A DNA stretch of 64,000 nucleotides from Anastatus disparis (taxonomy: Eukaryota > Arthropoda > Insecta > Hymenoptera > Eupelmidae): contig JAFFSR010000227.1 of assembly GCA_017163975.1 (NCBI GenBank), positions 8,670,501 through 8,734,500 of the forward strand. Reading direction: 5' to 3'. Below are positions 24,380-36,734 of the stretch, in pieces (positions within the stretch are counted from its first letter, which is position 1; each line of letters starts with the position of its first letter). The notes beneath the pieces are model-generated. The model was given only the letters and a program-made list of their open reading frames with translations, ran no database searches and was not told the DNA's origin. The position numbers and the translations under genes were made by a program.

Positions 24380-27379
24380 AAGAATATTTGTATAGTAAGT
24401 TTTAGTAATCCATTATTTTTCAATTTACACTAATGTATGTAACTAAACGACAATTGTATTTAATTATTTCTGATTTGCTCTAATTTAATGTTTAAACAAA
24501 AAGTATACCATTTTAATTTTGCATGTCCAAAGAAAATAGTGTAAAGAAAAGAAAATTGAGAAAATTAAAAGTTTAAAGTAATACAATTCTCTTTAGAACA
24601 TTATAATTTCACTTAACAAGAAAATCTAAGTTCTACAAAGAACTGAGCAAATGTTTGACCGTTCGATTTTCCCTGCCAAGGGCTTGAACAAACCGTCTAT
24701 TTGCTTTTGTTTGTATGAACTTTAATACGTTTTATAAATTTTTTTTTTCTCGAGTGCTATATCTTAAGACATTATATAATTATCGCTTTTTATCGATAAA
24801 AGAAAAGTTCGATAAAAAATGAATGCTTCTACTTTTAAAGAAATGTTTTTTCAATTTATAAATCTTAATTAAATTTAAAATGCTTAATTACACTTGTAAT
24901 ACAATGAATGAAATTTAAATGAAATAATTAACGGAAAATCGAACGATGAATATAACTTTTATTTTAAGAAATACAATTTTAAAGTATACATTTTATCACT
25001 GGCTCTTCCGTTGCGAAATTACTTTTGTATTTGTCTGCGTTTAATTCAAGTCTTAAACTTAAACGAATTCCGAACTTGTAAATTGAACGTTTCTCTTATT
25101 TTCTTTAAAACTAGATCTTATCCTTGATAAGGAAAACCTCTAATTTTCATTTTTCATTTATAATTCATAATAAAGTTTCTTATTCATTTATTTTCAATAT
25201 ACTTTAGTTAAATTATTAAAAATCATTAAACTGTTTCGTATATGAATATTTAAAAAATAGTCTATATATTCGCAATTTCATCAATCTGATTACTCGATAA
25301 TAATAATATTACAAACTTACAAAATGTAAAAATTTTTCATTTTTCAAATATGATTCTCAAAGTGATATTAAAATTTAATTAAAGAATACTCTAGGTTAAT
25401 TAAGAAAAAAATGAAAGAAAGAAATAATTACACTATTAGCAGGAAGGTTTCGCGATTCATCATGCTTGCATTAAAGTCAACTTTTAATTTTTCTTTTTCT
25501 CTTATTTTTTTTTCCAGAGCGCAAAGAAGTTAATAACTCATTTACACCTAAGAGCTTCTCATCCTTTAAACTAACGTTCATCCCATAAACGATCGATGCT
25601 AATTTGCAGTTTTGTTTCGACATTTGACGACATTTTAATGAACATAGCGTGGATGTTTGCTATTTCATAAACATGTAATGTGGCATTCGTGAAAATGTGA
25701 TTGTATGACATATAAATAATTTTTTGCATGTATAATGGAATTAATTATAAACTTTTTACATCAAATGGAATTCGATTGATGAATAAACGTACAATCGTGA
25801 AGTGTGGTTGTTTAAATTTCGATAAAATATATGAGAGAAGTATAAATAATATAAATTACATTTGAAATTAAAGCTCGTTAACATATTGAAAAAACATATT
25901 TTTTTAATAAAAATGAATGACTTTTTGATTCTTTGAAAAAAGTGCTTTGGATTCATTGAATTTTTCATTAAATTTTAATGAAAAGAGAAAAATATATATA
26001 CTAAACACTATCTAATTAAAACTTTACAAATTATAGGTGAATGAATAACTGGTCGAATAAATTGTAACTTCAAACTATCTGTGCCGTAGCTAGTACTTCT
26101 GCTATTAAATATAAAACTATTTTACTATTAAATTATGTAGAAAGTTATAAAAATTTTGAAAAGACTTTTGCTTAATTATAACGTACATTTCTTTTTAAAT
26201 AAGAAATCATAATAAGAATATCAGAATTATGAAAGTTTTAAGATAAGCTAATTATCTATTACAGATAAGGGTAAAAAGAGTAGTGGTTTCATTGATAAAG
26301 CTTGACATCGAACGTTGGTGTCAATATTCATAAATGTAAAAATGAAACAAATTCATGACCTTTAATAATTAATGTTCTCCGGAGTTAACATAATGAAAAT
26401 TCATAAAACAAGGATTCATTAACTAAAATGTTCTCAAAATTACGTTTTATTAATCCCGAACGATGTTACAGTGCATTAAAGTTATATCCTCGTACTTGTA
26501 ATTGCGCATACGTGAATAAATGTATGCGAAAGTAATGGAAAAGAAATTTTTTTTCACGTAAAAACTGCTCAAACTGCACATTTACATTATAAAAAGTTAA
26601 AATGAGTCAAAAATAAAGATACATGATGGGTAGATTTTACCCTCGGGCGTGAAATAGTTTATAAATAAAAATTAATGTTAATGTAATTAAGTATAATAAG
26701 TTTGGACAATAATTTAAAATCAGATTCAATTTAATAAATTTATTACATATAAATTTTAAAAACGTATAGGTTGATATAATCATAATTTCAATGTAATTAA
26801 TTGAGCCTGTGTAATATTTACTTTAACCTTTCATTGTCATTCTCTTCAAAAAATAGGACGAGAATATAAATAAAAAAAGAGTAAATAACTTTTTTCAAAC
26901 GACATACTTTTAATATTTCGCAACATATTGGGCTTTGAATAAACAATCGATATACGCGCGAAGCTTGCAGAGCTTTTTATTCATATGGAAAATTTATTTG
27001 CGATTTATGGTTTCAAAAAAGTTACAACTTAAAGAATCATAGTAAGTTAAAAAAAAATCAAACTGTACCTTCGTCACTACGATTCTATACCTTCCCCAAC
27101 CTTGTGAATCCCACAGTACGTCAATAACCGGATTGATTACCGGTGACTTTCTTTTTTTCCCCTTTTACTGCCCCTATTGGTCACTCCATGTAAAACTTGT
27201 ATTCGAAACTTTACTTTCTCTTCTGTCTCGTTATACACGACAAATATCGGCTCAAGCTTCACAAAAAAAAAGCGCGAAAGCTCACGCTAACGCGCACTCT
27301 TAAATTCTACGTAAGATTTAATACGAAAAAGCACAAGTAAGATCTACAAATTTTTTTTCTCTAAGAAGAGCTATTGTAT

Positions 27380-27590
27380 GCTAATACCACGTGGTGTATA
27401 GGTGCGCTCGGTAAGCCGTCAGCGCGTGCACTGAATAAGGTCGTCGCTCTTTCTTTCCACCAGACACACCGAATGGGATATATACACCGACGAAGCTTTC
27501 GAATCGTCGTGAACGCGCCCGCGCATTAAAGATCCCCCAAAGTGCTATATACGTTGTCATGACGACCGAGCAAGCGCGGGAATTTATAGT
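27380..27590. promoter_or_regulatory. CpG-containing island, candidate regulatory region
   Basis: This 210-bp patch is clearly richer in G, C and CpG than its AT-rich neighbours. It contains CACGTG, GCGCGTGCAC, AACGCGCCCGCGC and CGACCGAGCAAGCGCG. Such patches in AT-rich insect genomes often mark promoters or enhancers. I see no open exon with clear splice sites next to it, so the role is inferred from composition only. Confidence 0.25.
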
Positions 27591-28377
27591 TTTAAATTAA
27601 AGCAGGGTATTGCGGTATTATTAAATATGTGATTTTCAAAATTTGGATTAATCGCCGAGATTCGCTTTATTAACTATTTTAATAGGTCAATTTTCAAATT
27701 TTGTTACCATTTATGCTGTACGTAATTGACAAATTTATTTGTGAAATATTTTGTTAATTAGTTTTGGAATTAATTTTCAATATGGCATAATATATTATCG
27801 AATATTTTTTCGTAAAGCTTTAAATTATTACAACTTTTAAAAATTAATTTTTATTTCAAATATTAAAAATGAAAGATATTTCAATATTTAACTTTTTAAT
27901 TAAACTTTATTTGATGTAATAATCTGTGTGATAATCCTATTGTACTTTTAAAAGTAAAAATATTATAGTTAACATAAAATTTACCAAACTAATCTGAGCT
28001 TAAAATTTAAGCCGATCAAGTTTTAGGGTTTATGGAATTTTTAATCGACTATAAAGTTTTCTATTTTCATTACAAAAAAATTTAATATGAACAAAAAATT
28101 TTAACAATATTTAATTCTTTGAAAATAGGAAAAATTCATGATGTTAAACTGAAACATGATTTACCAGATAAAATTTTCTTATTATGAAAGAATACAGATT
28201 GATTTTTAACCAAGCAAAAAGTCCTGTCATCTAGAATAATTGCCGATGGCAATTAACAATTATGCAAGAAATTTTGCAAAATAATAAAATCTCAAAACTG
28301 TATACAAGGTAATCGCGCAGCATTGAATTTGTTTCCTTGAAAAAGAAGCTGTAATAAAAGTTACATTCAGCAAGTCA

Positions 28378-28507
28378 TTTGTTTACCTCCAACTCATCAC
28401 TTCTTATAAAATTGTTGAAAAATTCAGTTTTAATATCTAAAATTTGTTTACCTCCAGCTCGTCACTTGTTATCAAATAATTAAAAAACCCAGTTTTGTTA
28501 TTTAAAA
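28378..28507 (+). repeat. two-copy 65-bp tandem duplication
   Basis: Two adjacent 65-bp units each begin TTTGTTTACCTCCA and carry CTCRTCACTT and CAGTTTT at the same offsets. They differ by roughly a dozen substitutions, so the duplication is old. Confidence 0.85.
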
Positions 28508-29360
28508 TTTTTTCTGAAAACACATTTTTTTACAGATATTAAAGTTTTGATTTACAAAGTATCAATTATATTAATATTAGTAATGGCTGGTATATTAATA
28601 GACCTGAAAAACAGGAAAGACTTTGCTTGTATTTAAATGACTCATTACGCAATACATTACGGTCACTTATACTTATTTATGCAGTATAGTCGTAAGATGA
28701 GTCAGTTAAAAAAAAGGAAAAAAAAAGGATAGACTTTTTACACGTGTTTTTAAGACAGAGATTAACTTTCAAGAGTATTGAAATCGTAAAAAATTTTCAC
28801 ACGCTTGTAAAGAAATTCTGGAAAAGTAGTTCAATTTTATTAAAATACAACCAATCATGATAAGAAAATAAAATATTTATTGAAGAAAGAATGATTAGAT
28901 TGATATCGTGAATTGTTGAACTTTCGAAAAACTATTAATTTTGAACAATGTCGTTGACATTTTGAAAATCTTTAAATATTTTCCTCTTTGGAACATTTTT
29001 AAATATTTCAGATAAAACGTTGTTCAATAGATTAGTAAGTTAATATTCTGAATAGTCTTTTAGATCCAAATGTATATGTTAATACGGATTTGATGAAATA
29101 TTTAATAAGATTTTATTTGGCAATAACTAGAAAAAGAGAGTATGTCAAGGTTTCCGAAATATCGATAATTTAGTTAAAAAATAATCGTTTTCGCAAAATC
29201 AATCGCTTGCGGTGATCAATATAATCATTTTTTATAAGTTGAATCATAAAATGAGTAATTTAGCCACTTAATTTTCGAATGTTTATCGTATAAGTGTTTT
29301 TAAATATAATATTTTTGCAAAAAAAATATTTCTTATTTTTAATAATAAATGTTTTTTTTT

Positions 29361-29552
29361 ATTTTATTTAACATCGCTGTATTTATGCTATCATTGCGAT
29401 GCTAATTAGCGATGGAGATTGTCAGTGTATTTGTGAACAAAGCACATGTAACGTACAGTGGTGCTTGTATCAATCGGTCGAGACTGGGATTCGAACTCGG
29501 GACCTCGAGATTATGAATCCATTACTCTACCGAGTGAGCCACTGATGACCTC
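29361..29552 (-). mobile_element. tRNA-derived SINE, copy 3
   Basis: Minus-strand copy. Reading the minus strand, it opens GAGGTCATCAGTGGCTCAC (A box). The B box region is GAGTTCGAATCCCAG. A mid-body CACTGACAATCTCC matches the opening only partly. The 3' hairpin and the TTAAATAAAAT tail are well kept. Compared with copy 5, the linker after the B box is shorter. Confidence 0.86.
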
Positions 29553-30361
29553 TTAGGAAATGAATTTATAACTGATTGAAAAAACAATTAAATAAAAAAT
29601 TCAAATAGTTTGTAAAGAAGAATTTATAATAAATTTAAAAAAAATTAATAGAATGTTTACGCTCTATATATTTTAATAGTATAGTACTTTTTCGGTAAAA
29701 CTTTTCAGTTATCTGTGAATAAATAAATAAAAATAAATATATAATAGTATTTTGAGTATTTATGACGATTGAAATGAAATTTACATTCTATGGAATACTA
29801 TGTGTTTGTTTTAAGTTGAAAAACTAGTAAATGAAAGATTATAAAAAAATTATTGATTTGAAATAGTAAAACTATAGATTTTTAATAACTATTGCTGTTT
29901 TAGATCTTATAATATTTCTTATTTCAATATTTTTATTTTAATTTATTATTTAATTTATAGAAAAATTTAAAGAGTTATAAGTGAATATTATATATAAACA
30001 GATTTTGTACTAAATTTGAAGTTTTCTATTCATTAAAATGCGTGCTAAATAGAAGGAAAGATGCATATTAGTTTTAAAAATTTATTTCTTATTAACGTGT
30101 ACTTATATTTTCAAGATATTGTAAAAACTCACTAAGAATTATTATTAGAAGTTTACATCTAGTATGCTGGATATATCTAAAAATGATTCTATCTAATTTT
30201 TGTACAACTTAATAAAAATAAAAAAAAATATTATTACAAAATTCTCTTTTCAAATAAGATAGGAGTTAGATACAATTAAATATTTTCTAATAAAAAAAAA
30301 CTATGTAGACTTAACTGTCTCAACTATGCTGAAATATTCGATGCTCGCTAAATATTTGTTC
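29553..30361. other. AT-rich non-coding stretch
   Basis: Only AT-rich DNA with long A and T runs. Nothing else is seen. Confidence 0.5.
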
Positions 30362-30677
30362 GTAAGGTGAAATTAACACCAATGGTCTTTGATGTTAAGA
30401 TAATAACTTTTATTATTATTCAGTCAACGTTTTGGTACCTTTTCAAAGGGCCTTTGTTAGAGCTATAAGTTCAAAACAAAATTACTAGTTATAATTACAA
30501 CTTGGATAAAAATTTTAATTTGGAAACGTGTTTAATTTTAAGTTGTGATTTTGTTTCTAATTATTGAATCATCGTAAAGCCCTGGAAAAGCTCTTTCTCA
30601 AAAGTATCCAAAGATTGGCCGAATATTAATCAATATTAGCTCAGCACCAAAGATTTTTGCTGTTAATTTTACCTTAC
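30362..30677. mobile_element. inverted-repeat element (MITE-like)
   Basis: Imperfect inverted ends of about 36 bp: GTAAGGTGAAATTAACACC on the left and GTAAGGTAAAATTAACAGC from the right end read in reverse. Both are followed by an ATCTTTGGTGC or TCTTTGATGTT-like block. Further inward, TTTTGGTACCTTTTCAAAGG pairs imperfectly with the CCAAAGATTGG and AAAAGTATCC region. The interior does not code. No clear target duplication was found. Confidence 0.65.
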
Positions 30678-33385
30678 ATAATCAATAATATTTGAGAGAC
30701 CATTTGAACTTATATTTAATAAAAAAATTTGTTTTATAGAAGAATAAATTCCAGTGACGTACTATTCTTAATAATTTTTAAAAAAGTTTTATGAAAAAAC
30801 AATTTAAAAAATCAGAGGTTAGTTTAATAATTCAAAAACGCATACACTTTATAAATTATCTTGCATTTGATTCCTTTTTTCTCTATATTTTGATAAAGAT
30901 TATACAAAAAATTGATCAAGTCATTATTAAATATAAATTATGCATAAATAATATCTAATAATTATTAAATAAATTTTAAATCAAAAGATAATTTTTTCAT
31001 TATATTTATTTATTTTTATCAGATTGCATAAAAATTATATAAACTTGAAACAATAGTTTCACATACCACATAAGAACATAATTCTTAACTAATAATTCTT
31101 AATTAAGTAGACCTTTGGACAATTTTAGAATAAATACAATATATATCTATGAGGAATAAAAATAGATTAAATATATAATTTTTTCAAATGTTTAAAATTA
31201 AAAAAAAAACAATAAAAGATATTTGATTAAGTTCAAAATTTAATCATTTTTTATCTTAGAAAAATTCAAGATACGTGCAAAATTTGATGAAGTAATTTCC
31301 ATTCTTTCGGAAAACAGGATGGACACAAAATTTTGCCTTATGTACACATGCACGTGCACGTATACAAACAGATATTTTTGAAAAACACCATTTCTCTGCT
31401 TCAGAAAAGTTACAAATGTGCAGATCCATTGTGATCTCCAATTCTATATCCGATATTGTTACTATGCTTTCTCTTTGAGAAAACAAAACTATCAAAAGCT
31501 TATATTTTCGAAAAAATTTTTTCGCTTTTAACATGATCTACACTTTCTATGAAATAAAACCAGCTTTAGTTACGTTTAGTTCAAAGAAAACAAATTAATT
31601 CAGTGACTCTTATAATTAAATAATGCATATTCTTAAATAAAATTCTCATAAATTAAAGTTCAAAACCAAAATTTAATTTATCAAAAATGAACATAAAAAT
31701 GTACGCGAAGTTCAAATCAACATGGTAAAGGTAAAAAGTATAATATTTTCTTTAGTTCTTTTTCTTAATGAGAAAGATGAGTCGTTTTATCCAGTCAAAT
31801 ATAAAAGGCAGCAGTTCAACGTTCTTTTAAAGGTTTTTTTTCATATGATAATTACATTAGTATTTTAAAGAAATGATCGAGAAATTGCCTGTTAAAAACC
31901 AGGCCTGCTACATACATAGTTTCCTTTTCTCTTTTTTTTTTACAATATACTCTTCTCGTCGTCATCTTTGTCGTCGTTTTCCTCCTCCTCGTTTTCTTCT
32001 TCTTCTTCTTCTGTTTTCAAGTGCGCGCCCAAGCGAAATGTCTTATAAGAAAAGGAGAGCAGACGTAGTGACTATCAAGTGTCGGAAGGAAGATTACCCA
32101 GGCATCTGGAAAATTAACGTCTCTTGCGTGTATAGAATCACACGGATGTAATCTTACTGGTGGGACTCGTTAATTTTACCATAGCATAGTGTCAAATTAT
32201 TCCTTTAAATCACACGACTTTTCTCTTTCCCTCTCTCTCTCTCGTATCAAATGTTAGTCACACTTTGCCTATATCGTATGACATTTTATGCTAAATGAAT
32301 TTGATATTTGATTATATACCTTCTAATAAGTTCAAGAAATATTAAAAGTAATAATATATAGTTTTTGATAATAAGCTAATGACGGAGACTATTATTGATA
32401 GAAGAAATTTTATATGTTTAATTATTCATTGGTTAAATTATATAATACTTGGTGATGTTTTTTAAATTGACGAAGTTATTTTACTTTTAATAGTTACAGT
32501 ACATTTCTATGTTAAGCTGAAGAAATATTTGACATCCTTTTGTTATCCAAAGTTCGAAAGTTGAAGCGCTAATGTAATTTATAATTCTTTCAAGAATTCA
32601 AAAGCGTTTAGTGTTAACACTTATCTTTCAAATTAAATAAATAATGAAATATAACAATCAGTATATAAAAAAAATAAATAAATTTTAATATCTTGTTGTT
32701 ATGTAGGTCATCATAGGAATATCTAGATATATATTTTTTAAGTTTATTTCATCGATCAAGGGGTTTTGATTTCAAATTTTCTTATAACTTTGGTATACTT
32801 TTTTATACATAAGATGATGAACAAAGTCGCGAAAATGTTTTTAATTAAAAAATATTCTTTTAAGATAAAGAAGAATTTTTTAATTAAAAAAATTATTTAT
32901 TTATTATCAGGATAGGAAAATAATTTTCTTTACGGTACAATTTACGTTCTTTTAAAACTTGGGTTAAAAAAATGCAATTAAATTATTACTATATATATCT
33001 AAACTATTTAATTATTTTTACTGGCAGAACGTAATTTTTAAAGTTAATATCTTTAACAATCAATTTGCTTCTTTAAAATAAAACTGCTTTTTAAAACGGC
33101 CAGTTTTGTTATACTTACTTTGTAATATATACTAACTGTTGAATAACTTTTACAATACATATATAGAAGCATTTTGTTTTTATTATCACATCCTAGTCCT
33201 TATCGAAAATTTTAAAACACTTGTAATAGATTTTTTAGTGTATAATACACTTTTAATTACATTAAGTTATATTTTTAGGAAAAAAATATTATGTAAAGGC
33301 TAATTAATATATAAAAATGTCCTCTCAAATTTTTCAGTATTTACAGATGAGATCTTAATAAAAAAATTTTTACTGTTTAACATTA
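30678..33385. other. AT-rich non-coding stretch
   Basis: No gene is firmly recognised. A mixed island at 31780-32260 contains a TATA-like site and a 92-codon frame (listed separately). The remainder is AT-rich. Confidence 0.45.
31800..32151 (+). other. possible TATA promoter followed by an unrecognised 92-codon frame
   Basis: TATAAAAGGC at 31800-31809 is a strong match to a metazoan TATA box. An open frame from 31873 to 32151 starts about 70 bp downstream. Its first half is a Phe/Leu/Arg-rich translation of a pyrimidine tract (31917-32010). Its second half, starting at a second Met (about residue 56), is a short basic, mixed-composition peptide. I recognise no domain. The pyrimidine-tract half argues against a real protein. 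A short gene starting at the internal Met, or a non-coding transcript, is possible. Confidence 0.15.
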
Positions 33386-34051
33386 ACAAGGAGAGTGTTT
33401 CACCTTCGGGTCACCGTTTTTGCTCAAATTTTGGGAATGTTTTCTGGATGCAGAAATATGAAGAAAGCCAAAATTTTAGAGGCCAACGCTCAATATTTCC
33501 CTAGTTACAGACAATTAAAGAAAATCACCAAAAAAGTTACTAGATTTTCAAACACTTCTAGTTCCTCAGCATTATTAGCTAGAAGCTTAAACCTTTTTTT
33601 AAATGAAAGCTGAGCTCAAATCCTTTCGAAATAGTACCTATAGCATCTCAAAATATTATTTTTTTCCAGAGTTAGAGCGTAATAAAGATTGGACCTGAAT
33701 TTTTTGTTTAAAACATTAATTAATAATAAAAGCTAAAATTGGGTTCAATCTTTATTATGCTATGCTTTTGGGTAAAAATAATATTTCGATATGCTATAAC
33801 TACTATTTCGAAAGGATTTGAGCTCAGCTTTCATTTAAAAAAAGGTTTAAGCTTCTAGCTAATAATTCTGAGGAACTAGAAGTGTTTGAAAATCTAGTAA
33901 CTTTTTTAGTGATTTTCTTTAATTGTCTGTAACTAGGGAAATATTGAGCGTTGGCCTCTAAAATTTTGGCTTTCTTCATATTTCTGCATCCAGAAAACAT
34001 TCCCAAAATTTGAGCAAAAACGGTGACCCGAAGGTGAAACACTCTCCTTGT
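33386..34051. mobile_element. 666-bp near-perfect palindrome (foldback element)
   Basis: Arms of about 310 bp begin ACAAGGAGAGTGTTTCACC at both ends and meet across a loop of roughly 40 bp near 33700-33737. Each arm contains the same 72-codon open frame in mirror image (33395-33613 + and 33824-34042 -). The two translations differ at a single residue, Ala in one and Glu in the other. The peptide resembles no family I know, and its openness in both arms follows from the symmetry. Flanks are TTA on the left and AAGTC on the right, with no clean target duplication. It is likely a foldback or hairpin DNA transposon. Confidence 0.9.
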
Positions 34052-34304
34052 AAGTCTTATAGGTATTCGGATTTTTTAAACTTTTTCTTTTACATTTTAT
34101 CATAATCGACAAGAAGATTTCGAAATTCTCGAAAAAAATTTCTAAGGAATATTATAAAATTTTACCGTAATCATGAGGGTTCCTACAGAAATTTCCATTT
34201 TTACGATTTCTCTGTAAAATTGCTAAATTTTACTAGGATTACCACCATTAAATTTATGGCGGCAATGTTAAATTCTTGCCGTATTATATATTATTTGATA
34301 TTTG

Positions 34305-34369
<65 letters not shown>

Positions 34370-35163
34370 ATGTGATACAATTACCTTATATAAATTAATA
34401 ATTTTCGACTATAAAATAGAGCATAAAGAAAAAAACTATCATATTAAATTGAATAAAAAATACAATAATAAATAAAAGAATAAATAAAAAATCTCTTTGA
34501 CTGCAGCCGTGAATTAAAAATGGAATTTCTATACAATTTAAATGAATCTTATGAAAAAGCATTATTCTAAATTTTAAGATTCTACGTGAAGCAAAAAAAA
34601 ATAACAGTATTTCGAAAAATCGAACCCCACCCACATTCCTTTTCGTAAATAAGGGTATTTTTGCAGGTAAATATTTAAGGTCGCATGGTCATTAAGGGAT
34701 TCTCCCAGATACATTATTTATTACCAGATAATCTTGTAGGAACTTTTACGAATGTATTATTTATTGTCGCATAGACCATTGAAAATTAAGATTTCTTTGT
34801 TTTTTATTATTTCATGATACTTGGTTTCGTACACTGTAAAAGGTTAGTGGATAAGACGCCCTCTTACGGATAGATATAGCTCTAACGGCTGGCTACCATG
34901 TGTCTTAAGGACGTATGTTGCTCGGAATTAGGAAAACATATATTCAAAACTCGAGCGCTGATGTTTTCAGTGCACATAAGTCATTACTGCGGAGTGTATT
35001 AAGCATTAAGAAATCGAACATCACAGAGTGCTGACTAGTTCTGTTTTAAATTTTGTATCGATTTTAAAATATATAAATTCTACTGTGTTAATATTCTAAA
35101 GTATATTTTTGTACCCTATAATCGGAATTTTATATAAATCCTACTTGTAGTTAAATAATAAAT
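34052..35163. other. AT-rich stretch upstream of the poly(A) polymerase gene
   Basis: It holds a (TA)n run (listed separately) and an unassigned tRNA-like fragment at about 34835-34980 (see rejected items). The last 120 bp before the gene, with in-frame TAA at 35152-35154, would be its 5' untranslated region. No clear promoter is seen. Confidence 0.5.
34307..34367. repeat. (TA)n microsatellite
   Basis: About 30 TA units. Confidence 0.97.
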
Positions 35164-36714
35164 ATGAAGTGTAACGCAGAAAAAATTGAATCTAGTGACA
35201 GTGCAACAAATAACAATGAGAAGCTGAATTCCGCCATTCGTGGAATAATAAATTTAATGGAACCATCGATGAACAATCTTAGAAGAACAAAGGAACTTAT
35301 TGACACTCTTAAAATTCATAACATTTTTGAATCAGAAGATGAACTTAATCATCGAACAGAAGTTATAAATCAATTAGATAATTTAGTTAAACAATGGGTT
35401 AGGGATATTTATATTAAAAAAGGTGTAGAGGAAAGTGTAGCCAATCAAGCAGGAGGCAAAGTATATGTAATAGGATCATGCAGATTGGGAGTGAATGATA
35501 AAGAAACTGATATGGATATTGTATGTGCTCTTCCGTGTCACGTAACTAGAAAGGATTTTTTTACCTCGTTTTGTGATTTGTTAAATTCTCAACCAAATGT
35601 GACAGATTTAAGAGCCATTGAAAATAGATTTATGCCTATAATAAAGATGAATTTTAATAAAATAGAAATAGACTTGTTATGTTCGAGGTTAAGTTTAGAG
35701 TGCATTCCTGATTCACTGCAAATTAGTGATGATAAGCTTTTGAAAAATCTGGATAAAAGATGTGCTAGAAGTTTATTCGGATGTAGGGTAAATGAGGAAA
35801 TTTTGCGTTTAGTACCTGATCAAGAAAATTTTAGATTAACTTTAAGAACCATAAAATTATGGGCGAAAAAGAAAGGAATTTATCATAATTCGTTAGGTTA
35901 TTTAGGTGGTGTGTCTTGGGCTATATTAGTTGCAAAGGTATGCCAAGCGTACCCAAATGCTGTAGCGTCAACTTTAGTAGAAAAATTTTTCCATACCTTT
36001 TCATTGTGGAATTGGCCGCAACCCGTACTTTTAAAACATCCGGAAAGTTTAGATTTAGGTCTAAGAGTTTGGAATCCTGAAATTTATTTTGGAGACAGGG
36101 AACATTTAATGCCGATTATCACTCCAACTTATCCACAGCAGAATACAACTTTGAAAGTATCAAAATCAACTATGACAATGATAAAGAAGGAGATCGAGAG
36201 TGGGCTTGCAGTTGTAAGAGAAATTGAAGCCGACAAACTTACCTGGGACAAACTATTTGAACCGAGCAACTTCTTTGAAAAATACGACCACTATCTTGTA
36301 ATTATAATAAGCAGCAAAACAGCAGAAGACCATGTTAAATGGAGTGGGCAAGTTCAAGCCAAAATTCGACCTTTCATAAGAACCCTCGAAAAGAATCCAA
36401 GTGTCGTACTAATACAGATCAATCCCGAAGAATATCGATCATCAGATCCTGAGCTGGGTCAATATGTTTCTATGAGGTTTATAGGTATAAAATTCGTGCA
36501 ACAGCAAAATCTATATTTACATCTTATGGACGACGTCAAATCTTTTATCAGAAAGTTTGGAAAACTAGAAGAAGTACTTGAACTAATAAAAAATGGGAAG
36601 AATATTGAAATAGATTATGTGAACATCGCTGATCCTTTAATCGAGGAAAAACTAAAAACTTTTAATGAAAATAAAGAAAACCATAAGATAAGCGACAACT
36701 GCGATATTTTTTAA
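35164..36714 (+). CDS. poly(A) polymerase, intronless, C-terminally short
   Basis: The protein has 516 residues and is clearly a canonical nuclear poly(A) polymerase (PAP), which adds adenosines to cleaved pre-mRNA 3' ends. The nucleotidyltransferase fold spans about residues 33-215. The G104-S105 turn is followed by metal-binding D116 and D118 (ETDMDIV), and the third aspartate is D170 (EIDLL). The central domain (about 216-355) keeps IKLWAK (K231), GIYHN (Y240) and LGGVSWA. The RNA-binding domain covers about 356-495 and includes FFEKYDHYLV. The Ser/Thr-rich, nuclear-signal tail of typical 640-750-residue animal PAPs is absent. The SLNGCRV motif reads SLFGCRV here, replacing an Asn that in bovine PAP (N202) contacts the nucleotide. 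In-frame TAA at 35152-35154 supports this start. AATAAA follows the stop at 36729-36734. The gene is a single exon in a repeat-rich setting, so I infer a retrogene, comparable to but independent of mammalian PAPOLB. The open 516-codon frame argues that it is functional. Confidence 0.95.
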   Translation: MKCNAEKIESSDSATNNNEKLNSAIRGIINLMEPSMNNLRRTKELIDTLKIHNIFESEDELNHRTEVINQLDNLVKQWVRDIYIKKGVEESVANQAGGKVYVIGSCRLGVNDKETDMDIVCALPCHVTRKDFFTSFCDLLNSQPNVTDLRAIENRFMPIIKMNFNKIEIDLLCSRLSLECIPDSLQISDDKLLKNLDKRCARSLFGCRVNEEILRLVPDQENFRLTLRTIKLWAKKKGIYHNSLGYLGGVSWAILVAKVCQAYPNAVASTLVEKFFHTFSLWNWPQPVLLKHPESLDLGLRVWNPEIYFGDREHLMPIITPTYPQQNTTLKVSKSTMTMIKKEIESGLAVVREIEADKLTWDKLFEPSNFFEKYDHYLVIIISSKTAEDHVKWSGQVQAKIRPFIRTLEKNPSVVLIQINPEEYRSSDPELGQYVSMRFIGIKFVQQQNLYLHLMDDVKSFIRKFGKLEEVLELIKNGKNIEIDYVNIADPLIEEKLKTFNENKENHKISDNCDIF

Positions 36715-36728
36715 AGTATCATATTCAT

Positions 36729-36734
36729 AATAAA
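36729..36734 (+). terminator. polyadenylation signal of the PAP gene
   Basis: AATAAA lies 15 bp after the stop codon. A second AATAAA lies at about 36866. Either could direct cleavage. Confidence 0.55.

Larger units (their letters stand above)
24380..29360. other. AT-rich non-coding stretch
   Basis: No gene is recognised. The exception in composition is a CpG-containing island at about 27380-27590, listed separately. The rest is AT-rich unique DNA with oligo-A/T runs. Confidence 0.5.

Noticed and set aside
34835..34980. Possible SINE or tRNA relic (GGTTAGTGGATAAGACGCC)
   Set aside because: The start resembles an A box, but the B box match is poor and no second copy was seen in the window.
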